A stretch of 55,330 nucleotides of DNA, from the NCBI GenBank assembly GCA_910584185.1, contig CAJTYC010000004.1:1-55330 (forward strand), read 5' to 3'. Of this stretch, positions 1 through 9,335 are shown piece by piece. The DNA is from an uncultured Muribaculaceae bacterium (GTDB taxonomy: Bacteria; Bacteroidota; Bacteroidia; Bacteroidales; Muribaculaceae). Position numbers and translations under genes: made by a program. The notes below the pieces were generated by a model. The model did no database searches and was not told where the DNA came from. It saw nothing but the letters and a program-made list of their open reading frames with translations. How positions within the stretch are numbered: position 1 is the first letter of the stretch; each line of letters starts with the position of its first letter.

Positions 1-220
1 AATACTCGTCCTCGTTGAAGAAGAAGTCGTCTTTGCTGGGGTAGTCGGGCCAGACGTCCTCTATTGATTCGTAGATTTCGCCTTCGTCCTCTATCTCTTG
101 CAGGTTCTCTATAACCTCGAGCGGGGCGCCGCTGCGCATTGCGAAGTCTATCAATTCCTCTTTCGTGGCGGGCCACGGTGCGTCCTCAAGCTTTGACGCA
201 AGTTCAAGTGTCCAGTACAT
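1..220 (-). CDS. DUF2795 domain protein (3' end outside window)
   Basis: The frame opens at an ATG at 218-220 and runs off the left edge, so 73 residues are visible. It begins MYWTLELASKLEDAPWPATK and continues with LIDFAMRSGAPLEVIENL, then a very acidic stretch ending DDFFFNEDEY. This matches the small acidic DUF2795 proteins conserved in Bacteroidota; their function is not established. The stop codon is not visible, though family members usually end soon after this point. Two tandem repeat tracts lie directly upstream. No promoter box was recognised, so co-transcription with the adenosyltransferase upstream is possible. Confidence 0.85.
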   Translation of the reverse strand, partial: MYWTLELASKLEDAPWPATKEELIDFAMRSGAPLEVIENLQEIEDEGEIYESIEDVWPDYPSKDDFFFNEDEY

Positions 221-230
221 ATGCTTTTAT

Positions 231-322
231 TTTTTTTAGTCTGTTATATCTATATTTTTTTAGTCTGTTGTATCGTTATCTTTTTAGTCTGATGTATCTT
301 TCTATTTTTTTATCTGCTACAT
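231..322. repeat. 24-bp minisatellite, four degenerate copies
   Basis: A T-rich unit of the form TTTTTAGTCTGTTGTATC recurs four times. The shared TCTG words start at 240, 264, 288 and 313, so the period is 24, 24 and 25 bp. The tract ends about 10 bp before the start of the DUF2795 gene, in its probable 5' leader. Confidence 0.8.
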
Positions 323-345
323 CAAGCCTGTTTAATGGTTGTAAC

Positions 346-400
346 AAGCCGATAAAAAGCCGATAACAAGCCAATATAAGGCCAATCAAAAGCCAATTAT
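346..400. repeat. 11-bp minisatellite, five copies
   Basis: Five head-to-tail 11-mers start at 346, 357, 368, 379 and 390. The first three are AAGCCGATAAA, AAGCCGATAAC and AAGCCAATATA. The fourth has AGGCC and the fifth AAGCC followed by AATTAT. The tract lies just 3' of the adenosyltransferase stop codon. Confidence 0.85.
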
Positions 401-438
401 TGTTTTTTATTTTATGGTTTAACGTTTTGCTGCCTGTT

Positions 439-996
439 TTATTTTTTCCAAGTCACCTCTTCTATGCCCTGCATGAAGTTCTGGAAGCGTGCGGCTATGA
501 ACAGGTAGTCAGAGAGCCTGTTGATATATCTTATCAAAGTCGGGTCTACATACTCCTCGTCGGCCAAGGCGAGTATGGCCCGTTCGGCCCGCCGGCATAT
601 GGTGCGTGCCATGTGGCATTCGGCAGCGGTTTTGCTTCCTCCCGGCAGCACGAAAGCGCGTATCTTGGGGGTCTGTTCATCGAGCGAGTCAATCCATTCC
701 TCAAGTTCTTTGATCTTACTCCCGTCTGCGAGCGAGCGGCAGGGATGTTCTGTTTCATTTGACGCAGCCGTGGCCAGATATGCCCCTATGTTAAAAAGCT
801 CATTCTGGACCTCGCCGATTTGGCCCTTCACCTCTGCGGTGCACTCATTGTCGGCAGCCACCATGCCGAGCGATGATGACAGCTCATCTATTGTGCCATA
901 GGCGTCAAGTCGCAACGAATTTTTTTTGACCCTCTCGCCGCCTACGAGCGACGTGAGGCCTTGGTCACCAGTACCTGTGTATAATTGACTTTTCAT
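439..996 (-). CDS. ATP:cob(I)alamin adenosyltransferase, PduO type
   Basis: This enzyme transfers the adenosyl group of ATP to cob(I)alamin to make coenzyme B12. The protein begins MKSQLYTGTGDQGLTSL, with the family's N-terminal TGTGDxG phosphate-binding segment. It then has RLDAYGTIDELSSSLG and the C-terminal RRAERA helix that carries active-site arginines. I chose the ATG at 994-996 (185 aa) because it places the TGTGDQG motif at the usual position. An in-frame ATG at 1023 would add nine residues. No other cobalamin gene is in the window. The gene lies 55 bases downstream of the DUF2461 gene in the same direction, so the two may be co-transcribed. Confidence 0.93.
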   Translation of the reverse strand: MKSQLYTGTGDQGLTSLVGGERVKKNSLRLDAYGTIDELSSSLGMVAADNECTAEVKGQIGEVQNELFNIGAYLATAASNETEHPCRSLADGSKIKELEEWIDSLDEQTPKIRAFVLPGGSKTAAECHMARTICRRAERAILALADEEYVDPTLIRYINRLSDYLFIAARFQNFMQGIEEVTWKK

Positions 997-1078
997 GTTA
1001 TCAGCTATCATACCCTCTGTCAAGAAGGTTTTTTATTGATAACGCCTGAGTGCTTAAATTGTTGCGTATGTCTACCCT

Positions 1079-1753
1079 CTATTCGCGCGAGTATGTAATG
1101 GCACGGTTTATGAGTGCGAGAAACCGTTCTGTCTTGGCGAAGTCACCGCACAAGCGTTGCACCGCATCGTCGCCTGCGTAATATTCGGGAGTAACCCCTT
1201 TCACAAGGCAGAAATTGCGGAGCCTCAGCAGTTCTCCACGCGGATGCTCCGCGGCGTATCCCTTAGGCATGCGTTTTAGCATGGATTCCTTGTCGAGCAC
1301 AAACCCCTCTGCCTCCGCTATGGCATTCTCAAACTCACCGCCCTCGTCGATGTCGATATCCTCGCGCAAAATGCGGAGCACGGCCGGTTCTACGAAATAG
1401 TTGCCCGTAGCCAGAAAGCATCCTTCATCGTACCCGCCCTCCGGAACTCCAATCTGGAAATAATACCCTGAAAAACCCGATTTCTTGCCTCCGGGCGCGA
1501 TAAACGCCCCGAAATGTGTCTTGTAAGGAGCCTTGTTGGCAGAGAAGCGTGTGTCTCGATATATGCGGTAAGTGCATTGAGACATGGCCAGCTCCCCGAT
1601 GCTCGAATCGAACTCCCTGATGCCCGTAATCACTTCGCGCACAAACTCCTCAAACTTATTCTTACATTCAAGATACTCAGCCTTGTGAGCGTTAAACCAT
1701 TCACGGTTATTGTTGGAGGCAAGCCGCCTGCAAAAGTCTACAATCTGTTTCAT
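1079..1753 (-). CDS. DUF2461 domain protein
   Basis: The 224-residue product matches the TIGR02453/DUF2461 family. It has an N-terminal NREWFNAHKAEY segment (about 15-27), then YRIYRDTRFSANKAPYKTHF (about 62-82), the most conserved part of the family, and a GYYFQIG segment near 100. The biochemical role of the family is unknown. A promoter box on this strand at 1758-1765 lies only a few bases before the ATG, so the transcript may be nearly leaderless. The gltB promoter lies in the same 137 bp gap and points the other way. Confidence 0.9.
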   Translation of the reverse strand: MKQIVDFCRRLASNNNREWFNAHKAEYLECKNKFEEFVREVITGIREFDSSIGELAMSQCTYRIYRDTRFSANKAPYKTHFGAFIAPGGKKSGFSGYYFQIGVPEGGYDEGCFLATGNYFVEPAVLRILREDIDIDEGGEFENAIAEAEGFVLDKESMLKRMPKGYAAEHPRGELLRLRNFCLVKGVTPEYYAGDDAVQRLCGDFAKTERFLALINRAITYSRE

Positions 1754-1757
1754 GCTT

Positions 1758-1787
1758 CAAAATTACAAAAAATAATTTTTTTGCAAA
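1758..1787 (-). promoter_or_regulatory. Probable promoter of the DUF2461 gene
   Basis: On the minus strand a TAATTTTG -7 box (1758-1765) is preceded, 18 bases upstream, by TTTG (1784-1787). The predicted start of transcription falls within a few bases of the ATG at 1753. It is back to back with the gltB promoter, and the two -33 elements abut. Confidence 0.5.
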
Positions 1788-1811
1788 TGTCATGTTGATT
1801 TATTAATTTTG
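1780..1811 (+). promoter_or_regulatory. Promoter of gltB
   Basis: TTTG at 1780-1783, a 20-base spacer and TAATTTTG at 1804-1811 form an exact Bacteroidota housekeeping promoter. Transcription should start near 1815-1818, giving a leader of about 75 bases to the ATG at 1891. Confidence 0.75.
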
Positions 1812-1890
1812 CAATCCGAAATTAAGATTTGCTGAAAATATGCATGCTTGAATATTTAAGCACGTGTAAAAATGATATATAATCTTCGTT

Positions 1891-4800
1891 ATGAATGAAA
1901 ATATGAAAGCCTCCATATTGCCTATGTCCAAGACATCAGAATGCACATTAAGTCGCGCAGAGGGGATGCTGTATGATCCGGCGAGAGAGCATGATGCCTG
2001 CGGAGTGGGCTTGATAGTCAACGTCAAGGGCCTGAAATATCACGACGTGGTAGACACCGCATTGTCGGTGCTTGAGAATATGGCGCACCGCGGTGCCGAA
2101 GGTGGTGACGGCAAGAGTGGCGACGGAGCCGGCATCATGATACAGATACCGCACGAGTTCATCTTGCTCAACGGCATACCTGTGCCGGAGCCTGGACGTT
2201 ACGGTGCAGGCATGATATTCTCACCCAAAGATGAGGCTCAGGCGGCAGCATTCTCCGAGATTATAGAAGAGGAGCTTGCACGCGAAGGTTTGACGCTCAT
2301 ACGCCGTCGGCAGGTGCCGGTAGACCGTCAGCTGCTCGGCAAGGAGGCACTCGACTCCGAGCCGTTGATAACGCAGATTTTCGTGACCGGTGAAGACAAT
2401 CGCCTTCAAGACCTCGCATCATACGAGGCCAATCTCGAGTCGAGCCTCTATCGGGTGCGCAAACTTATCGAAAACCGTGTGGATACAGACCCACGCATCA
2501 CCGACAAAGCCTCGGCATATATCGTATCGCTCTCCACCCGCACATTAGTCTACAAGGGCATGCTGACCTCAGGGCAGCTGAGACGCTACTACCTTGACCT
2601 TCAGAGCCCGTATCTTACGTCGGCCATGGCCATGGTGCACTCCCGTTTCTCCACCAACACCTTTCCGCAATGGCGACTCGCGCAGCCCTTCCGCATGGTG
2701 GCGCACAACGGCGAAATCAACACTATTCAGGGCAACCGCGAATGGATGCAGGCACGCGAGACGGTGCTCAAGCCGGCCAACCTCGGCGATGTGGAGCAGC
2801 TGTTTCCGGTGGTTCGACCCGGCATGAGCGACAGTGCCTCGCTCGACAATACTGCGGAGTTTTTCGTCCGCGCCGGCATGACGCTTCCTCACACACTTGC
2901 CATGATGGTGCCCGAGGCACTCGACAAGCGCAATCCCATGTCGGGTAAGCTGAAGGGCTTTTACGAATACCACTCCATCTTCATGGAGCCATGGGATGGT
3001 CCGGCCACACTGCTATTCTCCGACGGACGCATAGCCGGCGGCACGCTCGACCGCAACGGTCTGCGTCCATGCCGATACACGCTGACAGCCGACGATACCC
3101 TCGTTATGGCCTCCGAGACCGGTGTATGCGCCATCCCCGCCGACCAAGTGGTGGAAAAAGGCCGTCTCCATCCGGGCGAGATGCTCTATGTCGACATGAC
3201 GCGCGGCTGCATCGTGCGCGACAAGGAGATAAAGCTCGCTCTTGCCAACTCCCTCCCTTATCGCGATTGGATGAAGGGCAACCGCGTGCGCCTCTCCGAC
3301 ATAAGCAGCGGACGCCGTGTGCGCCACGACGTGGACGACTATGCCCGTCGCCTCCGCTATTTCGGCTATACGGAAGAGGATGTGGATCGTCTCTTGCTGC
3401 CGATGGCACGCACCAAGGCCGAGTCTTCATACGCCATGGGCAACGATACGCCCGTGGCCCCGCTCTCGGCTACAACCGTGCGTCTCTTCGAATTTTTCCG
3501 CCAGCGGTTCGCGCAAGTCACCAATCCTGCCATCGACCCGCTGCGCGAGCAACTCGTCATGTCGCTCACAAGCTTTATCGGTGCCGTGAAGGGCAACGCG
3601 CTGAAGCCTTCGCCCGATGTCTGCAAGGTGGTGGAACTTTCATCGCCCGTGCTCACCAATACGCAACTCGACCTGCTCCTCAACCTCCGCTACAAGGGCT
3701 TCCGCACCATAACACTCCATATGACATACCCGGCAGCCGAAGGCACTGAAGGTATGCGCAAGGCGGTAGACCGTCTTTGCCGTGAGGCTGAGGAGGCTGT
3801 AGATGCCGGCTGCAATTATCTTATCGTCAGCGATAAGATGGTCAATGAAGACCATGTGGCGGTGCCTTCGCTGCTCGTCACATCAGCCATACATCATCAC
3901 CTCATAAAGCGCAAGAAGCGTACCCAGACAGCGCTAATCGTAGAGACCGGTGAAGCGTTCGAGGCGATGCACATAGCGCTTCTTGTAGGCTATGGTGCCA
4001 GCGCGGTCAATCCATACATGGCTTTCGCCATCATCGAAGATAAGGTCAACGCCAAGGAGATACAACTCGACTACACCTCGGCCAAGACTTACTATGTGAA
4101 GGCTCTCGACAAGGCCCTGCTGAAGATTATATCAAAGGTCGGCATATCCACAATATTGAGTTATCGCGGCGCGAAACTTTTCGACACCGTCGGACTCTCC
4201 TCCGAACTCCTCGACGAATATTTCGGAGGCGGCATGTCGCCCGTGGGAGGTCTGAAACTCAATGACCTCGCTTTGAGGATTCTCAGTCGCCACAAGGAGG
4301 TGTTCGCTTCCGATGAGCCTGCGGAACTCGAAAAGCGTGGCCGCCTCCAATACAGGCGTGGAGCCGAGACTCACGCATGGAGTCCCGAAGTGGTCAAGGC
4401 TCTCCACAAGGCTGTACGCACCGATGATTTCGGCTTATACAATGACTTCGTGAAGCTTGTGGAAGACCGCACAATCTTCTTGCGCGATTTGCTTGACATA
4501 CGCTCAGACCGCCGGCCCATCGACATCTCAGAGGTCGAGCCGACCGAAGATATTATGCGCAGGTTTGTGGCAGGGGCCATGTCGTTCGGTGCGCTGAGTC
4601 TCGAGGCTCATCAGGACATCGCCTTGGCCATGAACTCAATAGGTGCCACGAGCAACACCGGCGAGGGTGGTGAACTGCCCGAACGTTATTCAGCCGAACG
4701 CGATGACGTGTCGCTCAGCAGCGCGGTGAAGCAGGTTGCCTCCGCACGCTTCGGCGTGACTGCCGAATACTTGGTCAATGCCAGCGAAATTCAGATCAAA

Positions 4801-6435
4801 GTGGCCCAGGGTGCCAAGCCCGGAGAGGGCGGACAGCTGCCGGGCTTCAAGATAGATGAGATGATTGCCCGCACTCGCAATTCCATACCCGGCATAACGC
4901 TCATCTCCCCACCTCCTCATCACGACATATACTCCATAGAAGACCTCTCGCAGCTCATCTTCGATCTGCGTGGTGTCAACCCACGTGCCAAGATCAGCGT
5001 GAAATTGGTGTCGGAGTCGGGCATCGGCACAATCGCTGCCGGTGTGGTCAAGGCCAAGGCCGACACGGTGGTAATCAGCGGTGCCGACGGAGGCACAGGC
5101 GCTTCACCGCTCAGTTCGGTGTTCTACGCCGGCATGCCTATGGAGACAGGTCTCGCCGAAGTGCGCCAGACCTTGGAACTCAATGGTCTGCGCGATAAGG
5201 TGAAGCTGCAGGTGGATGGCCAGATGAAGACTGGCCGCGACGTGCTCATTGCCACGCTGCTCGGTGCTGACGAATATGGATTCGGCACGTCATTGCTCAT
5301 TGCCTTGGGGTGCGTGATGGACCGCAAGTGTCACACCAACACCTGCTGCGCCGGCATAGCCACACAGTGTGCCGAGCTTCGCAAGCGTTATCGTGGCAAC
5401 CCCGGCCTTGTGGTTTCATATCTACGCTTCGTGGCGCAACACGTGCGTGAACTGCTCGCTCAGATGGGATATAAGTCGCTCGCCGAACTTGTGGGCCGTT
5501 CCGACCTCCTGGTTCAGGGCAGAACGGGTTCTCCCGTAGAGCTTGACCTCTCACGTCTGCTCGCCGGAGCCTCACTTCCCAAGGATGTCACCAAGATGGT
5601 CAATGTAGACACCCCCGATATCACTCACCGTATAGATGAGACATTGATTTCCGCCACCCGTTACACTGTGCCGGAGCGTATTCCGGTGTCGCTCGATTTC
5701 GACATCACCAATGTGGACCGCAGTGTCGGCACAATGCTCAGCGGTGAGCTCGCACGCTTGCGTGGCGAGCTTGGTGGCGAACCGCTCCCTGATGGTCTTG
5801 TCAATGTCAACTTCCACGGCTCGGCGGGGCAGAGCTTCGGTGCATTCCTGGAGCAGGGAGTGTCGTTCACACTTCGCGGTGATGCCAACGATTATCTCGG
5901 CAAAGGGCTATCTGGTGGCGTGATATCGGTCTTACCGCCGGCCGATGCGGCATTCCGTCCGGAGGATAACATTATTGCCGGCAATACATTGCTCTATGGG
6001 GCAATCAAGGGGCGCGTGTACGTTAATGGTATAGCCGGCGAGCGATTCTGCGTGCGCAATAGCGGTGCAGTAGCCGTAGTCGAAGGTGTGGGCAACCATT
6101 GCTGCGAGTATATGACCGGAGGTTGCGTGGTAGTGCTCGGACCTACCGGCAGCAACTTCGCCGCCGGCATGAGTGGGGGAGTGGCATACGTCTACAACCC
6201 CAATCACAACTTCGACCTCTTCTGCAACATGGATATGATAGAGCTTACGCTCGTGGAGACCGAAGCTGACCGCGACGAGCTCCGAGGCCACATCGCGGAT
6301 CACCTCGAACACACAGGCAGCCCTCTGGCCCGCCGCATGCTCGACAACTGGGAAGAAGAAGTGAAAGCCTTCGTGAAAGTGATGCCGATAGAATACAAGA
6401 AAATACTCGAGTCTGTCAACAACATGGCCGAGTGA
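1891..6435 (+). CDS. gltB: Glutamate synthase, large (alpha) subunit
   Basis: This subunit makes glutamate from glutamine and 2-oxoglutarate in ammonia assimilation. The 1514 residues match the family length. Order of parts: class II glutamine amidotransferase with nucleophile Cys37 in HDACGVG, the central domain, the FMN-binding synthase domain with PGEGGQLPG and SGADGGTGASP (about 980-1080), a 3Fe-4S cysteine cluster in the segment CVMDRKCHTNTC (about 1145), and the C-terminal beta-helix GXGXG domain. The family is processed to expose the cysteine, so residues 1-36 would be a propeptide. An internal ATG at residue 26 is an alternative start. The usual partner gltD is not adjacent, so the small subunit must be elsewhere or absent. 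Confidence 0.97.
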   Translation: MNENMKASILPMSKTSECTLSRAEGMLYDPAREHDACGVGLIVNVKGLKYHDVVDTALSVLENMAHRGAEGGDGKSGDGAGIMIQIPHEFILLNGIPVPEPGRYGAGMIFSPKDEAQAAAFSEIIEEELAREGLTLIRRRQVPVDRQLLGKEALDSEPLITQIFVTGEDNRLQDLASYEANLESSLYRVRKLIENRVDTDPRITDKASAYIVSLSTRTLVYKGMLTSGQLRRYYLDLQSPYLTSAMAMVHSRFSTNTFPQWRLAQPFRMVAHNGEINTIQGNREWMQARETVLKPANLGDVEQLFPVVRPGMSDSASLDNTAEFFVRAGMTLPHTLAMMVPEALDKRNPMSGKLKGFYEYHSIFMEPWDGPATLLFSDGRIAGGTLDRNGLRPCRYTLTADDTLVMASETGVCAIPADQVVEKGRLHPGEMLYVDMTRGCIVRDKEIKLALANSLPYRDWMKGNRVRLSDISSGRRVRHDVDDYARRLRYFGYTEEDVDRLLLPMARTKAESSYAMGNDTPVAPLSATTVRLFEFFRQRFAQVTNPAIDPLREQLVMSLTSFIGAVKGNALKPSPDVCKVVELSSPVLTNTQLDLLLNLRYKGFRTITLHMTYPAAEGTEGMRKAVDRLCREAEEAVDAGCNYLIVSDKMVNEDHVAVPSLLVTSAIHHHLIKRKKRTQTALIVETGEAFEAMHIALLVGYGASAVNPYMAFAIIEDKVNAKEIQLDYTSAKTYYVKALDKALLKIISKVGISTILSYRGAKLFDTVGLSSELLDEYFGGGMSPVGGLKLNDLALRILSRHKEVFASDEPAELEKRGRLQYRRGAETHAWSPEVVKALHKAVRTDDFGLYNDFVKLVEDRTIFLRDLLDIRSDRRPIDISEVEPTEDIMRRFVAGAMSFGALSLEAHQDIALAMNSIGATSNTGEGGELPERYSAERDDVSLSSAVKQVASARFGVTAEYLVNASEIQIKVAQGAKPGEGGQLPGFKIDEMIARTRNSIPGITLISPPPHHDIYSIEDLSQLIFDLRGVNPRAKISVKLVSESGIGTIAAGVVKAKADTVVISGADGGTGASPLSSVFYAGMPMETGLAEVRQTLELNGLRDKVKLQVDGQMKTGRDVLIATLLGADEYGFGTSLLIALGCVMDRKCHTNTCCAGIATQCAELRKRYRGNPGLVVSYLRFVAQHVRELLAQMGYKSLAELVGRSDLLVQGRTGSPVELDLSRLLAGASLPKDVTKMVNVDTPDITHRIDETLISATRYTVPERIPVSLDFDITNVDRSVGTMLSGELARLRGELGGEPLPDGLVNVNFHGSAGQSFGAFLEQGVSFTLRGDANDYLGKGLSGGVISVLPPADAAFRPEDNIIAGNTLLYGAIKGRVYVNGIAGERFCVRNSGAVAVVEGVGNHCCEYMTGGCVVVLGPTGSNFAAGMSGGVAYVYNPNHNFDLFCNMDMIELTLVETEADRDELRGHIADHLEHTGSPLARRMLDNWEEEVKAFVKVMPIEYKKILESVNNMAE

Positions 6436-6460
6436 CAACTATGTTATAAATTGAAAATTT

Positions 6461-6501
6461 AAAATTAGCGCGATGCAACCCGGTTGCATCGCGCTAATTT
6501 T
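6461..6501. terminator. Bidirectional terminator between gltB and the S4-domain gene
   Basis: A perfect 20-bp inverted repeat (6461-6480 and 6482-6501) around one central base. The GC-rich core is flanked by A and T runs on both sides, as expected of a terminator working in both directions. It contains the first bases of the TAA stop codon of the convergent S4-domain gene. Confidence 0.9.
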
Positions 6502-6922
6502 ATTGGTCATCATCGTCATCCTCGAAGTCGAGGAAGAAGGTGTCGGCGTAGCTGTCTTCCTTGAAGCGCGACATCTCTCGCGAGTCTTTCTTGGTGGGGC
6601 GGCCCAGTCCTTTGCGACGGTCCACGAAGCCGGAGATCTTTGTCATCTCCAACAGGTCGTATTGCGACTGAGGCGTGATATTCTCCAGATAGTCCGGCAC
6701 GAGCTTTGCCCCGAGCCGGTTGCCTGTCACCTCCTTCACTCTGAAAGTATATGTAATAGGCGGTTTCTTTACATCTATCACATCGCCCTCCTTGATGGTG
6801 CGCGACGGCTTAACCGCCGAGCCTCCCATCGTGACTCGTCCTTTCTTGCAGGCTTCGGTGGCGATGGTGCGCGTCTTGAACACACGCATCGCCCAAAGCC
6901 ATTTGTCTACCCTTTCTTCCAT
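6500..6922 (-). CDS. S4-domain RNA-binding protein, Hsp15-like
   Basis: The 140-residue protein starts MEERVDKWLWAMRVFKTRT, the signature start of the Hsp15 (HslR) family. The S4 RNA-binding fold follows, with ACKKGRVTMGG and VKPSRTIKEGDVI. Escherichia coli Hsp15 binds 50S subunits carrying stalled nascent chains, and a related role is inferred here. The C-terminus is a run of Asp residues ending DDDDDQ. Its ATG directly abuts the stop codon of the META lipoprotein gene, so the two are co-transcribed. Confidence 0.9.
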   Translation of the reverse strand: MEERVDKWLWAMRVFKTRTIATEACKKGRVTMGGSAVKPSRTIKEGDVIDVKKPPITYTFRVKEVTGNRLGAKLVPDYLENITPQSQYDLLEMTKISGFVDRRKGLGRPTKKDSREMSRFKEDSYADTFFLDFEDDDDDQ

Positions 6923-7780
6923 TTATTTGCGCACTAAGGTCAGTACCGGCTTTTGCTGGTCGCTGTATAATATTACCTCTGTGCTCGACACCGGCTTCGC
7001 ATAGGTGGCCTCCTCGAGAGCGAACAGCAACGCTGTCTCGTGCTCAATATCCGGACACATCATGCGCGTAGTGGCTATGTTGCAGAAAGATATTGAGTTC
7101 GGCTGGTCCATGTCAATATCGAGTTGACCGTTAAGTATGTTGCAGCCCGTGTTGCCATGTATCTTGCCTTCATCCACATCAATCACCATCTCCACACCCT
7201 CGGTCTCAATCGGCTTGTCGTTGACCTTGGCTATTCGCCATGTGCCGTTGAGAAACTCGAAATTCTGGTGCAACAGCGTCATCACAGGCTGGCGGTTCTC
7301 ATTGTAGAAAGTGAGCAGATAGTCGTTATTGTCAACTCTCCAGCTATAATACTTCGTTGCGTCAAGAGCCGTGTTGATCTCATAATCGGTAATGCCCTCC
7401 TTGCCGCACATCATCATCGTAGTGGCTATGTTGGCGAACCTTATCGTGGAGTCCTGCGCATTGTAGGTATACTCTCCATTGAGCACATTGCAGCCGTTGT
7501 TGCCATATATGCGCTTCTCCGATGGCACAAATTTAATATATGGAGCCTTCTCGCCTACAGCCTTCTTGCCCATCACGGTCTCGATGCTCCAATCTCCTTT
7601 CACCACACCGCGCTTTATCTCCTCGGGGGTGTAGATTTGCTGGTCTTTCTTCTTAACGATATTCTCACGATCCTGCGGGAGGACAACAGCCTCCTTTTTT
7701 CCTTTATTCATCGTGTTACATCCGGACGCGACTATTGCCACGACAGCCATAGCCACAGAAATCTTTATTATTTTCTTCAT
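6923..7780 (-). CDS. Lipoprotein with two META domains
   Basis: The protein is 285 residues with an N-terminal lipoprotein signal, MKKIIKISVAMAVVAIVASG followed by the lipobox Cys20. Two tandem META/HslJ-like domains follow (about 65-165 and 170-283). Each carries a GNxGCN motif and a TxMMC motif, giving a conserved cysteine pair per domain. META proteins are secreted or outer-membrane-anchored and linked to stress or heat-shock functions; the molecular role is unclear. An upstream in-frame ATG at 7885 exists, but the lipoprotein signal decides for 7780. Confidence 0.9.
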   Translation of the reverse strand: MKKIIKISVAMAVVAIVASGCNTMNKGKKEAVVLPQDRENIVKKKDQQIYTPEEIKRGVVKGDWSIETVMGKKAVGEKAPYIKFVPSEKRIYGNNGCNVLNGEYTYNAQDSTIRFANIATTMMMCGKEGITDYEINTALDATKYYSWRVDNNDYLLTFYNENRQPVMTLLHQNFEFLNGTWRIAKVNDKPIETEGVEMVIDVDEGKIHGNTGCNILNGQLDIDMDQPNSISFCNIATTRMMCPDIEHETALLFALEEATYAKPVSSTEVILYSDQQKPVLTLVRK

Positions 7781-7901
7781 AGTTTTATCGATTTGAATTT
7801 TCTTTTTTTTGGGAGTTATGCCACATGCTTTCGGGCATACGGCCATATGTATGACACGCCAATGCGGAGATGGATTAATCGGCACATGCAGTGTCGCTGC
7901 A

Positions 7902-9167
7902 TCAGTCAGCCCAATGCTTGCGCAGAGGGAACTTTGTGGGGCGCAGCAGCAGGCGCAGCGAAGTGCTGTAGAACATATAGTTCCAGAACCAATTCATCAG
8001 CACGCTGAGCTTGTTGCGCATGCCGAGAATCGATATAAGATGTATTATCATCCAGAGCAGCCAGGCGAACCAACCGCCAAACGACATCTTGCCTATATTG
8101 GCTACCGCCCGGTTCTTGCCGATCGTAGCCATAGAGCCTTTGTCCTTGTAAACAAACTTGCGTGAGAAATTTCCTTCGTTGAGATTGCGAGCCAAATTGC
8201 GGGCTTGCTGTATGGCGGGTTGAGCCATCTGCGGATGCCCCTTCGGATATTCGTCGGTGGTCATCAGCGCGATATCGCCTATGGCATATAGCGAGTCTTC
8301 ATAACCGGGCACGCGGTTATATTCATCCACCATCACGCGGCCACCGCGCCCCACCAGCTCCGACGGCAATCCCGGCATCGGCTCACCGCGCACGCCTGCA
8401 GTCCATATAAGAGTCTCGTAATACTCACGGCTGCCGTCGCCAAAAGTTACATACTTGTCAGTGTAATCCTTAAGCTGGGTGTTGAGCCTCACATTCACCA
8501 TAAGTTCATGGAGGCCTTGCAAGGCTTTGTCGCGACTCTTCGCGCTCATTGCGCCGAGCAGCGAACCGGTCCCCTCCACCAGCGTGATGGTCACGTCACC
8601 GGGTTCCAGCTCCGGATACTCCTTGCGAAGTATGTATCTCTTCATCTCGCCAAGTGCGCCGGCAATCTCCACGCCCGAAGGTCCGCCTCCCACCACCAGG
8701 AAACTGAGCAACTGCTTGCGGCGCTCACGGTCAGGACATATCGCGCCACGCTCAAACCTGTCGAGTATCTCATCGCGCGTGTGCGCTGCCTCGGCCACTG
8801 TCTTTATGCCATAAGTCTCCTCCGGCAGATGCTCCATGCCGAAATAATTGTTGGTCGAGCCGGCAGCAAGCACGAGCTTGTCGTATGCGATTGTCTCATA
8901 ACTTGTTGTCACAGTCTTGGCTTGCAGGTCGATATTCTTCACATGCCCCATGTGATACGACACATTGCGCATCTTCTTGAATTCCCGTCTGAACGGGAAG
9001 CAGATATTGGCTGCCACAAGGCCCGATGACGCTATCTGATAAAAAAGAGGGGGGAAGCAGTGAAAATTATTGCGGTCCACCAGGCAAATCTCATATTTGT
9101 CCGGGTCAAGTTTCTTACAAAGGTTCAATCCGGCAAATCCGCCTCCTATGATGACAATCTTTTCCAT
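7902..9167 (-). CDS. Type II NADH dehydrogenase (NDH-2 family)
   Basis: A 421-residue flavoprotein that would pass electrons from NADH to quinone without pumping protons. An FAD-binding Rossmann motif IIGGGFAGL is at residues 5-15 and an NADH-binding LVVGGGPSGVEIAGAL motif is near 156-171. A conserved AIGD FAD motif is near 290. The C-terminal third has a hydrophobic segment WFAWLLWMIIHLI and amphipathic basic helices that attach NDH-2 enzymes to the inner membrane. It stands alone between the META lipoprotein gene and a divergent TPR gene. Confidence 0.92.
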   Translation of the reverse strand: MEKIVIIGGGFAGLNLCKKLDPDKYEICLVDRNNFHCFPPLFYQIASSGLVAANICFPFRREFKKMRNVSYHMGHVKNIDLQAKTVTTSYETIAYDKLVLAAGSTNNYFGMEHLPEETYGIKTVAEAAHTRDEILDRFERGAICPDRERRKQLLSFLVVGGGPSGVEIAGALGEMKRYILRKEYPELEPGDVTITLVEGTGSLLGAMSAKSRDKALQGLHELMVNVRLNTQLKDYTDKYVTFGDGSREYYETLIWTAGVRGEPMPGLPSELVGRGGRVMVDEYNRVPGYEDSLYAIGDIALMTTDEYPKGHPQMAQPAIQQARNLARNLNEGNFSRKFVYKDKGSMATIGKNRAVANIGKMSFGGWFAWLLWMIIHLISILGMRNKLSVLMNWFWNYMFYSTSLRLLLRPTKFPLRKHWAD

Positions 9168-9297
9168 AAATCAACAAGTAATTTCTAAAGAGATAACGTT
9201 TGACACGTGCTATTGTTGCCAACGTCTGACACTCTTTATCATGAAAAGCAAGTTTTATAAATTATGTTAAAAAATATATAGCGCAACTTTTTTTTGG

Positions 9298-9305
9298 TAA
9301 ATTTG
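9298..9305 (+). promoter_or_regulatory. -7 box upstream of the TPR gene
   Basis: TAAATTTG matches the Bacteroidota -7 consensus. No clear TTTG sits 19-21 bases upstream, where the sequence is A/T only. If used, transcription starts near 9310, which rules out the earlier TTG codon at 9294 as translation start. Confidence 0.45.
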
Positions 9306-9335
9306 TCATTTATCTGCATGTCATACATGTCGCTT

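Noticed and set aside
139..366. 75-codon plus-strand frame rich in Phe, Leu and Tyr
   Set aside because: It arises from the T-rich 24-bp minisatellite and overlaps the DUF2795 gene on the other strand.
2991..3749. 252-codon frame inside gltB
   Set aside because: A shadow of the GC-rich gltB reading frame, Arg/Pro-rich and without family similarity.
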